Below are positions 25,650 to 33,154 of a DNA stretch of 37,431 nucleotides, in pieces. Positions within the stretch are counted from its first letter, which is position 1. Each line of letters begins with the position of its first letter. The translations under genes and the position numbers were made by a program. The stretch is from positions 1 to 37,431 of the forward strand of contig NZ_JAGHQW010000053.1 of NCBI RefSeq assembly GCF_017744115.1, read 5' to 3'. Origin of the DNA: Salinisphaera sp. G21_0 (GTDB taxonomy: Bacteria; Pseudomonadota; Gammaproteobacteria; Pseudomonadales; Endozoicomonadaceae). Under the pieces are notes generated by a model, which was not told where the DNA came from, made no database searches, and saw only the letters and a program-made list of their open reading frames with translations.

Positions 25650-27084
25650 GAGCTACAGTGCGAAACACAAAACCGGCAGTGCCATGGGTTTTAACCTGAT
25701 ATGCACCGGACAAAACAGCAGCGAACAAAATCTCTATCTGGGATTTGGTCCAGATAAGTTTGCTGAACCGAAAACGTTCGAGCAAGTCAAAAACCTCCTG
25801 ATTGATGGCTATAATCAACCACAGTGTACGGATACAATTGCTGCTATTGCAAAGGGGGAAATGGGTTATGCAGATTGGACTGATCATACCCTGAGCTATA
25901 AATCTCCCATTGTTGGCCTTACCTGTGGAATGCGCTTCAGAGCTGAGCGCTGGACACATTTTTTTTCAAATGATAAAGCCTGGCATCAACAACTGCCGTT
26001 GCCTGTCACACCGGTTCTGAAACCAAAACCGGTGGATCATGGTGAACCGTTCTCCATTGAAAATCTTGCTGCCGACTTCGAGAATTTTGAAACCGGCTCA
26101 TCACAGCAGGACCTGATGAAACAGACTGCCCTGAAGTTCACACACGCTGTGATTAATAACCTGGATGAAACTCTGCCCAAAAAACCTGTGGGGCTATTTC
26201 TGACCGGGTCAGCGGGAATAGGAAAAACGCATCTTTGTGTAGCCGTTGCCAAAAAAGCAGCTCACTATGGCGTCAACACCCTCTATATAAGCGATGAAAG
26301 AGTAGGTTGCCTGTATCTGGACCTCGGCAGTGATGATAAACAATGGAATAGAAAGGTTGACGAAATGCTTGCCGGTAAGGATTTGGTGATAGTGGATGAT
26401 GTTACCAAATGTCAGTTCGGCATCACCAAAATGTTTCTGGCGAAAACCATGAAACATGTTATGGCTGAAAACAAAGCTATCATGGTCAGTTCAAATTATC
26501 CTGTCCATATCGATAAAAAACATTTCGGCATTATTGATCCCTTGACCGAAACTGCCCATAACTTTTGTTACCTGAACGATCTACAGGGAGACAGTCGACG
26601 TTCCCGATGGTGGGATAGCCTTGAAGTCCAGACTGATGATGCATTATTGCAACTGAGTCACTATCAAGGGGACAAAGCGGCAGGCGTGATTACTGAACAG
26701 GCGGAATCATTGGATGAGATTGCCATAAAACTCAGTATCCCGGTGGAGCAGATCCGTGAGGTGGATCCCTGCTTTTTGCCCGGAGGCCAAAAGCTAATGC
26801 CTGATTTCTATTTAAGCGATTTATCCAATACAAAGCATCAGGCGGTTTTTCTGGAGTGCGATATGACCGGCAGTAAATTGAGGTGCGGGGTAAAAATTGA
26901 GCAGTTCTTCAACGTTATTCAAAGAGTTCACGATGAAGGCTTGAAGCTGGTTGTGAAAACCAATGATCGCTTATTATTTATAGAAAAGGTAATGAATCAT
27001 TATGAAGACAACTTTTTTTCTGAGCAACAGAAAAAGATTCGTACCACTGACCGGCTGAAGAATATGTTCTCAGATTTTTCGTAA
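25534..27084 (+). CDS. Segment: C-terminal transglutaminase lobe and P-loop ATPase domain of copy 2
   Basis: The open frame begins at 25534, but similarity to copy 1 starts only at 25621 (GDIIYIQGVKSYSAKHKTG); the first 29 codons are out-of-frame readthrough of the upstream segment. It then carries AMGFNLICTG with YLGFGPD, the Walker A GSAGIGKT, Walker B LVIVDD, VSSN, and the same C-terminal domain as copy 1. All ATPase signature residues are intact, so decay appears limited to frame breaks. Compared with copy 1, the Tgl catalytic Glu position is Phe instead of Tyr. Confidence 0.65.
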   Translation: MAACLAFFRSGSLSRIQRALKRETWISERGDIIYIQGVKSYSAKHKTGSAMGFNLICTGQNSSEQNLYLGFGPDKFAEPKTFEQVKNLLIDGYNQPQCTDTIAAIAKGEMGYADWTDHTLSYKSPIVGLTCGMRFRAERWTHFFSNDKAWHQQLPLPVTPVLKPKPVDHGEPFSIENLAADFENFETGSSQQDLMKQTALKFTHAVINNLDETLPKKPVGLFLTGSAGIGKTHLCVAVAKKAAHYGVNTLYISDERVGCLYLDLGSDDKQWNRKVDEMLAGKDLVIVDDVTKCQFGITKMFLAKTMKHVMAENKAIMVSSNYPVHIDKKHFGIIDPLTETAHNFCYLNDLQGDSRRSRWWDSLEVQTDDALLQLSHYQGDKAAGVITEQAESLDEIAIKLSIPVEQIREVDPCFLPGGQKLMPDFYLSDLSNTKHQAVFLECDMTGSKLRCGVKIEQFFNVIQRVHDEGLKLVVKTNDRLLFIEKVMNHYEDNFFSEQQKKIRTTDRLKNMFSDFS

Positions 27085-27229
27085 TGACTTTAACTGTTCA
27101 GAGCATTCCTCATTTGGCAGTGAACTAAATCCTTTCCCTATGGTCAGAATTACATGTTGGATGTGTCAGAAAATCATAATTGGCACATCCTCTTGAGATC
27201 ACGTGAAATACTGTCATGAAGAATTGACC

Positions 27230-29296
27230 ATGTTAACCACTACTGCCAGTCCCGCCATTTCTCAACCAGAGATTGCAACATCCGCCAACTCATCCGCCAA
27301 CTCATCAGAAGTACCGGTTTCCCCTGCAAATTGGCTAAGCCCGGTGCTGAATTGCGCGTATGGGACTGTTAGTGCTCTTCATAAGATCACGCGCAAGATC
27401 GTATCTTCTCCTGCTCAGGCGTTTATTTTTCTGGCCCTGGCGAACAGATGTATAACACCGGTGAATGCCTCCCCCCATTCTCCGTCCTCGGTAACTCCTT
27501 CAACAATGGGGCTGGGGCCGTCGGTTAATGTACCCTCTGCACCCCCTTATTTACCGCCACCACCTGAACCCGGGTGGATGGCTACGCTGACCAGTGGTCA
27601 TCCTGCTTACCGTGACGATGAACGTCCCCGCACTGCAGACCGTCGTGGTTCACCGGCAAGAAACGGCCAACCCGTTATGGACAGGGGCACTCCGCCCCGC
27701 CCTGAGAACCGGTGTGTTGAAAAGAACCTGTTCCCCTTCTATTCAGGACCACGGATCAGCCTTGCCTGTCCCGGAAAGATTTTGCCATTGGATCAAAGCC
27801 GCAATGTACGACATGAGTACCTGCAGTGTGGCAGGGCCGGGTACTCCTGGACTCGTTATCCGGATCCGTTGGATGAAGCCGCCTGGCATGCATTGAAAGA
27901 AACAGACCCTGAACGGGCCGTCCAATGGCTGCGTGACCTTCCGGCTCCGGAGTATAAGGGCATTTTGGACTACCCGATTGACCTTGTCTGGCATTGGGAA
28001 GATTGCCGACTGATTAAGGATTCGGCTATCTGTGGGACTTACCGGGTATGTGATCAACAAACGCCCACCGGACAAAATCGACGTCAGTCCGATACCAGGA
28101 ATTGCTGGGACGTTGCCCGAAGTTGCTACGCCGATGTTGCCCAAGTGGGACGCAGCCCCTGTGGCATGGGCAAACTGGTCTATGACGTGAAATTTGTGAA
28201 AAAAGACTCGCCTGACTTGAGTCCTGGCCGACCCGGGGTTATCACGCGTCTGGCCAATGGTTATGACCTGTTACCTGGTGAAAAAGAGCAGCTGTCGGTC
28301 AGCATTTTTTGCCCGGCCAATGGTGATGACCTGATACATGGTGAAGAAGGGCAGCTGTCGGTCAGCAATTTACGCTCGCCTTCGGTTCGGCTGAAAGCAA
28401 CGCTGAATATTAATGACCCAAAGAATGCCTACCAAATTCACACACGCAATAATAATCTGTGGAAGCCTGCATCCCTGCAATGTCGCCCGAACGGTTTCGA
28501 TAATGTCAGTTTTGAGGTGTTCACCGATCGGCGAATTCCATCCAGCCCACCCAATACTCTCCGGTTCCCTGACGGTGATATGTCGTCAGCCATTGTGTGG
28601 GGGGGCGCATTTGATCTGAACGGGGGCTATCAATCCAGGGGCTATCCTTGTGGATTAATCGTCGAAGACACGGCAAGTCACACCTTCAAAGACCTGTCGT
28701 TATCCACCATGTCTGCCGAAACATCACCACTGATCAGGGTGCAACTTTACGAATCCTCCTGGCTGGGAGAGCGGCTGAAATCCACCGCCTATTTTGATGA
28801 CCATATCCAGCTGCTGGTGGACCCCGTGCCAGATAACGGGGCCAGTGATACCCTCAGAGCTTCGACACGCTACCAACTCAGTTTCGATTATGGAACCGGC
28901 GCTGCAATTTACCGGACTTATTTACCCGGACTCATTTATTATCCGGGGCGACTGTTATTCTCCCCTGAAACGTTGAGCTACGAAGATTATCTGGCTCCTG
29001 ATAGCAGATACACGTTTAAAGTAACCATGAATCTGAAAAATATGCCGTTCTACTTCCAGCCCTGCGCATCAGAGCCTGCTGCTCCGGATTGCCAATGGTA
29101 TGCATTATGGGGGTTGTTCAGCCCGGGGCGATATGAATCACGCAGTTTTTCCCTCAAAAGTCTGGATATTACCGTCACAACTCCGCCGCAAGTTGAACTG
29201 AGAAGCTGGCAGCCGACTGTCTGGGAGTTTGTACGGTACGCTCAGTTTGTCGCTCCGCTTTATGGGGTCTGCAAAGTGGTAATGGCGGGGAATTAA
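27230..29296 (+). CDS. Large Cys-containing hypothetical protein, probably exported or surface
   Basis: An unrecognised 688-residue protein (697 if a GTG at 27203 is used). Residues 1-50 are Ser/Thr/Ala-rich. A hydrophobic stretch at about 55-81 (IVSSPAQAFIFLALANRCIT) preceded by basic KITRK could be a late signal sequence or membrane anchor. A Pro-rich linker (PSAPPYLPPPPEP) follows. The remaining 550 residues are rich in Trp, Tyr, Pro and paired Cys (about 16), with beta-like strands in the last 300, as in extracellular proteins stabilised by disulfides. It has an internal 21-residue duplication (NGYDLLPGEKEQLSVS / NGDDLIHGEEGQLSVS). It follows the second transglutaminase-ATPase copy by about 145 bases. 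No family assigned. Confidence 0.6.
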   Translation: MLTTTASPAISQPEIATSANSSANSSEVPVSPANWLSPVLNCAYGTVSALHKITRKIVSSPAQAFIFLALANRCITPVNASPHSPSSVTPSTMGLGPSVNVPSAPPYLPPPPEPGWMATLTSGHPAYRDDERPRTADRRGSPARNGQPVMDRGTPPRPENRCVEKNLFPFYSGPRISLACPGKILPLDQSRNVRHEYLQCGRAGYSWTRYPDPLDEAAWHALKETDPERAVQWLRDLPAPEYKGILDYPIDLVWHWEDCRLIKDSAICGTYRVCDQQTPTGQNRRQSDTRNCWDVARSCYADVAQVGRSPCGMGKLVYDVKFVKKDSPDLSPGRPGVITRLANGYDLLPGEKEQLSVSIFCPANGDDLIHGEEGQLSVSNLRSPSVRLKATLNINDPKNAYQIHTRNNNLWKPASLQCRPNGFDNVSFEVFTDRRIPSSPPNTLRFPDGDMSSAIVWGGAFDLNGGYQSRGYPCGLIVEDTASHTFKDLSLSTMSAETSPLIRVQLYESSWLGERLKSTAYFDDHIQLLVDPVPDNGASDTLRASTRYQLSFDYGTGAAIYRTYLPGLIYYPGRLLFSPETLSYEDYLAPDSRYTFKVTMNLKNMPFYFQPCASEPAAPDCQWYALWGLFSPGRYESRSFSLKSLDITVTTPPQVELRSWQPTVWEFVRYAQFVAPLYGVCKVVMAGN
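28252..28377 (+). repeat. 63-bp tandem duplication inside the gene
   Basis: Two head-to-tail copies of 63 bases, at 28252-28314 and 28315-28377, each starting GGCCAATGGT and containing GGGCAGCTGTCGGTCAGCA or a close variant. They keep the frame and duplicate 21 residues of the protein. Confidence 0.85.
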
Positions 29297-29428
29297 CGCT
29301 GATATCCATCTGGGGGAGAGTGCTGACTACAGCAAAATAAGTGCCCGTCGATGGAACCTTTTGCTGGCCGGGTTGTCAAAAACAAAAAACATAACTAACG
29401 ACCTTGAATTCAGTTTCATGGAGGAAAT

Positions 29429-30820
29429 ATGACAGCATTCTCTGTAGTACTCACATCGATATTTGTCTTCTTCAGTGGTCAGCTCCAGGCTATGGGTACA
29501 ACCGCTGAAAAGCACTATGCTGTTGTTGTTATCGGCGGTGGACTGATGGGTAGCGCCGCAGCCTGGCAGCTGGCCCGGGACGGCAAAGAGGTTATCCTGC
29601 TGGAAAAACAGGATAGAGAATACAGTCAGGGTTCCAGCAAAGGGCTGACCCGAATTGCCAGAAGCAACAACCTGGGCAGAGATCTGTGGTCTTACCTCCA
29701 CAACCGTTCGGTTCAGGAAACAGCAACACTGGTCGCCTATCTCGGTAATCAGGGCTACGACACCTCGATGTCTGCTGTCTACCAAACAACACCCGTCAAT
29801 TATATGAGGCCGCTGAAAGCGGCTGATGCCATTGTTACTTCCTCTGAACGACAAAAGGTGGACTACAAATTAGCTCAAACGCCGGAGGAGGGAATGGAGA
29901 TGTTTGGTGTCCAGCTGCCGGAGGGGGTTTTTCTGCATCGTGAATTCAATGAGCACTCAGGCACCCTTAATCCTGAAGCACTTATTTCACTGCTGCACAG
30001 GGCCATTAAGCTGAAAGGGGGCACAATTGTTTACAATGCTTCTGTTAGCGGTATTCAACGGCAGGGTAACCACTACCTTATTGCCAGCAAAGATTCGCAA
30101 GGTTCTGAAATGAGATTGACAGCCAGTCAGATCGTCAGTGCTGCGGGCCCTCACACTGGCCCATTGTTAACTGAGCTGGCACCCTACATGGATAAACTGA
30201 TCACCCCAAAGCGGGTATTTCTAGCTTTCATGCAGATCAGTCCGGAAAAGTATCATCAACTTGATGATCACGCCCGCAGTCAACTAAAACGTGCCTATCC
30301 GGTGATTAACAGCTACGCTGACACCCGGCAGGGTAGTTTTTATTCCATGTTTGAATATTCGGATGCAGACGATAATCCGGTCATCAAGATCGGCGGCCAC
30401 TTTCAGCGCAGCGACATCAACAGTCTGGAGGATGTCTGGCACCAAGAGTTGTCTGAGGAGGAGATTCGCTGGAGCATTGAGAACACCGGTCGGTATTTAC
30501 GTATGAATGGGGTGCCGGTGAACGATGAGGATCTGCAACTGGTTGACGAGGTTTCCTGTGTCTACAGCCTGACCAGTACCGAAGTACCCATTGTTTCCCA
30601 GCTGGTCGCGCCATCCGGTGAAATGGACAGCAACTTCGTGGTGATGGCGGGAATGTCCGGAGTCGGTGCCAAAGGTGCCATGACCTACGGAAGAATTGCC
30701 GCCAACCTGCTTCAGGGCAAGAGCGAAAGTGATCCCGGTTATCTGGAGGCTGTGAAAGCCGTTGGCTTTACAAGACTCAAGGAAGATGTAGATCAATTGC
30801 AGGTAAGCCCGGAAAAATAG
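29429..30820 (+). CDS. FAD-dependent oxidoreductase, sarcosine oxidase / N-methyltryptophan oxidase-like, with signal peptide
   Basis: A DAO-family flavoprotein of 463 residues that should oxidise a secondary or N-methyl amine, releasing hydrogen peroxide. The dinucleotide-binding motif VVVIGGGLMGSAAAWQLA (32-49) is followed by the acidic end LLEK. SSKGLTRIAR is the FAD-contacting loop of this family. Cys377 in EVSCVYSLTSTEVP matches the position of the Cys that binds FAD covalently in monomeric sarcosine oxidase, and GMSGVGAKGAMTYGRIAA fits the C-terminal FAD site. Unusually, the N-terminus MTAFSVVLTSIFVFFSGQLQA looks like a Sec signal peptide, whereas relatives are cytoplasmic. A GGAGG ribosome binding site precedes the ATG. 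Substrate unknown. Confidence 0.85.
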   Translation: MTAFSVVLTSIFVFFSGQLQAMGTTAEKHYAVVVIGGGLMGSAAAWQLARDGKEVILLEKQDREYSQGSSKGLTRIARSNNLGRDLWSYLHNRSVQETATLVAYLGNQGYDTSMSAVYQTTPVNYMRPLKAADAIVTSSERQKVDYKLAQTPEEGMEMFGVQLPEGVFLHREFNEHSGTLNPEALISLLHRAIKLKGGTIVYNASVSGIQRQGNHYLIASKDSQGSEMRLTASQIVSAAGPHTGPLLTELAPYMDKLITPKRVFLAFMQISPEKYHQLDDHARSQLKRAYPVINSYADTRQGSFYSMFEYSDADDNPVIKIGGHFQRSDINSLEDVWHQELSEEEIRWSIENTGRYLRMNGVPVNDEDLQLVDEVSCVYSLTSTEVPIVSQLVAPSGEMDSNFVVMAGMSGVGAKGAMTYGRIAANLLQGKSESDPGYLEAVKAVGFTRLKEDVDQLQVSPEK

Positions 30821-30956
30821 AACCGTCCGAGTCCTGTTGAGTAGTAGCTGGAGTAACTGTCATCAATCAGCAGGACCCCATGTCGTGGTTTGGTTTCCAT
30901 CTGTCCATATTCCTGAGTATTCCTTCTATTTCCCGGCAGAATGGCTTCTTTGACGG

Positions 30957-31268
30957 TCAAAAGCAGTTGGTAGGACGGGGCAGTCCGGCAATTCGGGCAG
31001 CAACTCTGGCCGGACTTTCAGGAAAAAGCGTCATTAGATAGAGGCTGTTCCCTTTGTCTTTGCCAAGGGTATTGGCAATGTGCTTAACAAAAGGCCGCTG
31101 GTTAGGGGCCAGTTCATATTGTTGATAGAACCCTCGCAGCGCATAAATCACTTCCCAGTGTGCTTCAGTGAGCACTATACCCTCAAGCGCCGCCAGCTCT
31201 GTGGCAGCTTCTGTATTCCATTCGTCAAGGTTGGCCAGGTAGCCATCGTTGTCGAGATTCAGGGGCAT
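30957..31268 (-). CDS. tusE: TusE/DsrC-family sulfur carrier protein
   Basis: TusE receives persulfide sulfur from the TusBCD complex and passes it to MnmA for 2-thiolation of tRNA wobble uridines. The 103-residue product starts MPLNLDNDGYLANLDEW and ends GLPRPTNCF. The penultimate Cys102 is the sulfur-carrying residue of the family, preceded by the conserved GLPRP. The frame is open far upstream to 31493, but that part overlaps the HNH gene; the ATG at 31268 gives the family length. No tusBCD genes are present in the window, which fits the separate location of tusE in many gammaproteobacteria. Confidence 0.9.
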   Translation of the reverse strand: MPLNLDNDGYLANLDEWNTEAATELAALEGIVLTEAHWEVIYALRGFYQQYELAPNQRPFVKHIANTLGKDKGNSLYLMTLFPESPARVAARIAGLPRPTNCF

Positions 31269-31350
31269 TGCTGATTCCACTACAAAAATTGAACAGGGCG
31301 GGGAGTTTACACCGGAGCCCTGCACATAGACAGGGGCTTCAGCTGGCGAT

Positions 31351-31947
31351 TTAAATGGGTTGCAATATGCCGGATAGGGTATTGCGATTACGGCTTTTCC
31401 AGCGACAGTTTTTGGAAAACTGGGTTCTGAGATAGTCCGCCTGATCCGGCAGGATTCGCTGGCTGTTGACCAGGGCAAGATATTCGGCAGCATTGGGGCG
31501 ATAGGGCAGGGCGATCAGTGACATCCCGGAGTTTTCCAGCAGTTTGTCACCTTTAAACTGGTTGCAGCGTCGGCAAGCAGCAACAACGTTCATCCAGTCG
31601 TCAACGCCTCCTTTGGATTTTGGCACAATATGATCCCGGGTAAGCTCCCTTGTTTTGAAGAAACGGCCACAATACAGGCATTGATGATTGTCTCTTTCAA
31701 ACAGCGAGTAATTGCTAAGGGCAGGATTGTTTCGGCAGGGAAAAAGCCGTTTACCGCCACAGGCAACGATACTGGGGAGTTCGATAATCGTTCGATCTCC
31801 ATGCCATCGGTTATAGCCGCCATGGATCCGGTAAATAATATCTCCCAGGCTCCAGTGAACCAACTCTCTTGAGTAGAGGCATACTGTTTCCTGCCAGGTA
31901 AGCCACTCAACAGGCTGGCCAGCAGTATTCAACCGCAGAATATACAC
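31351..31947 (-). CDS. HNH endonuclease
   Basis: A 198-residue single-domain HNH protein. The zinc-finger-type active site is CLYC (90-93), DHIVPKSKGG (105-114, with the catalytic His106), DDWMNVVAACRRCN (116-129) containing Asn120 and the second CxxC (125-128). This is the common stand-alone HNH type found near tusE-like housekeeping genes in marine gammaproteobacteria. The role is unknown; it may be a repair or phage-derived nuclease. The start is GTG with GGGAG 8 bases before it. It is upstream of tusE on the same strand, with an 82-base gap. Confidence 0.88.
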   Translation of the reverse strand: MYILRLNTAGQPVEWLTWQETVCLYSRELVHWSLGDIIYRIHGGYNRWHGDRTIIELPSIVACGGKRLFPCRNNPALSNYSLFERDNHQCLYCGRFFKTRELTRDHIVPKSKGGVDDWMNVVAACRRCNQFKGDKLLENSGMSLIALPYRPNAAEYLALVNSQRILPDQADYLRTQFSKNCRWKSRNRNTLSGILQPI

Positions 31948-31961
31948 GACAGAGGCTCCCG

Positions 31962-31980
31962 TTTATCAGTCCCTGATAAA
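31962..31980. promoter_or_regulatory. Perfect inverted repeat upstream of the HNH gene
   Basis: TTTATCAG-TCC-CTGATAAA, 8-base arms with a 3-base centre, 14 bases upstream of the HNH start codon. The position in the 5' leader suits an operator or a small leader hairpin. No T-tract follows on either strand that would make it a terminator. The rest of the 31948-32304 gap shows no further gene or clear motif. Confidence 0.4.
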
Positions 31981-32304
31981 GGTCAACCTGACGGGCCATT
32001 CAAACTCACGATCAACGAATTCGCTGAGCAGAGTCCTCTGTAACCGGGCAGGCTGCTACGACCATAAAGGCCGTTTGGTTAATCATTTTATTGGCTCTAT
32101 TATTCTGATTCGTATCCATTTCAGGCTAACACATTCATTCAGCATTAATAAACCCGAAGCAATGATATGACCTGATCCAGTCAATCTGACCATTCGTACA
32201 GGTAAGGCATAGCTGTGCTTCCCTGGCAAATAAGCCCTATACCTGTGAGGTGGAATGTTCAGACATCACTGTGAGATCAAACTGTGAGACCAAAGGAGAA
32301 CCCG

Positions 32305-32760
32305 GTGGATCGCTTTCAACGACTCATGTACTGGCTCGCCTGGCTTGGGATAATGCCTTTCATTATTACGCTGTCTCTATCCATCAGGGACCAGTCTCTG
32401 TTTGATAACACAGGGGAACAACTGTTCATTATTTATTCCGTTGTTATCAGCAGCTTTATGGCCGGTTCTTTATGGGGGCAGGCCGTCTACAGTGAGAATC
32501 AATCCAGAAACATTTTTAAAGTACTGGCCAGTAATGTCATTGCACTCTCGGTATTCGGAGGGCTTATGGCAAGACTGGCGAATCATCAGATGCTGGTGCT
32601 ACTTGCCATCAGCTATCTGGCAACACTGATTATTGAGTGCGTTCATACAGAGCCTTTGGCCGATGGGCGGGTAAAGTCTTACCTGTCCATGAGAGCAACT
32701 GTTACCCTTGTGGTGTTTATATTGCACTGTTTTCTCTATGCCTCCCTGAAAATGACGTAA
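32305..32760 (+). CDS. DUF3429 integral membrane protein
   Basis: A small inner-membrane protein of 151 residues with about four or five hydrophobic helices (YWLAWLGIMPFIITLSL, LFIIYSVVISSFMAGSLWG, LASNVIALSVFGGLMA, MLVLLAISYLATLII, TLVVFILHCFLYA). The pattern and the FMAGSLWG motif match DUF3429 proteins, whose function is unknown. The frame opens at a GTG at 32284, but the GTG at 32305 is preceded by AGGAG at 6 bases, so it is preferred. A small DUF3081-like gene follows by 34 bases and is probably co-transcribed. Confidence 0.75.
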   Translation: MDRFQRLMYWLAWLGIMPFIITLSLSIRDQSLFDNTGEQLFIIYSVVISSFMAGSLWGQAVYSENQSRNIFKVLASNVIALSVFGGLMARLANHQMLVLLAISYLATLIIECVHTEPLADGRVKSYLSMRATVTLVVFILHCFLYASLKMT

Positions 32761-32794
32761 GCGGGGAGCCTTGCTTTTCTAAAGGAGTCAGTCA

Positions 32795-33049
32795 GTGGAT
32801 CAACATATCGATATTCAAAAGTGCCTTTTGGCATTTGCCCGAATTCTGGACAAGGGTGAGCAGGTGGCCGGGGGCTACTTCCTGGAAGGTGTTACCGCAA
32901 AGTCAATGGATGATGGCTATACCGTAATGCTGGGCAATAGGGATTGTCAGCTGTCCATCTATTTTCATAATAAATTCGGGATTGAGTCCCCCAGCCAGAA
33001 AAGTACAGACGCCTTTATCAAGCTGCTTTATCGCATTGCTGAGCAATAG
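32795..33049 (+). CDS. Small DUF3081-like hypothetical protein
   Basis: An 84-residue soluble protein. The segment GEQVAGGYFLEGVTAKSMDDGYTVML followed by LSIYFHNKFGI and a C-terminal helix FIKLLYRIAEQ resembles the DUF3081 family of marine gammaproteobacteria, as remembered. No function is known. The GTG start has AAGGAG 7 bases before it. It probably shares a transcript with the DUF3429 gene. Confidence 0.6.
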   Translation: MDQHIDIQKCLLAFARILDKGEQVAGGYFLEGVTAKSMDDGYTVMLGNRDCQLSIYFHNKFGIESPSQKSTDAFIKLLYRIAEQ

Positions 33050-33154
33050 TTTGCTGTTCAAGGATCAGTCAGTGTTGATTTGATTATTCTCCTGATTGTG
33101 TTTTTCTATTACTGTAATGCGCATTAACCCTTAAAAATACCGGGGAGTCGGTCA

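Larger units (their letters stand above)
24556..27084 (+). pseudogene. Second transglutaminase-ATPase paralogue, broken by two frameshifts
   Basis: Three overlapping frames rebuild a protein of about 842 residues parallel to the intact 818-residue copy. The first begins MDTTLTTYQSGVRLES at 24556 and stops at 24741. In the next frame the residues after an A7 run (24701-24707) read PCQNGSADEGLKKIPDSDG and lead into the transglutaminase domain, so adding one base near the A7 run would join them. That frame breaks at a G6 run (25619-25624). Removing one G gives DIRKGDIIYIQG, exactly parallel to DINKGDILYILG in copy 1. Nucleotide similarity to copy 1 is high through the ATPase domain. Either the copy is decaying, is phase-variable, or contains sequencing errors. 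Confidence 0.8.

Noticed and set aside
31269-31493. Longer N-terminus for TusE
   Set aside because: It overlaps the HNH gene, and TusE proteins are about 105-110 residues.
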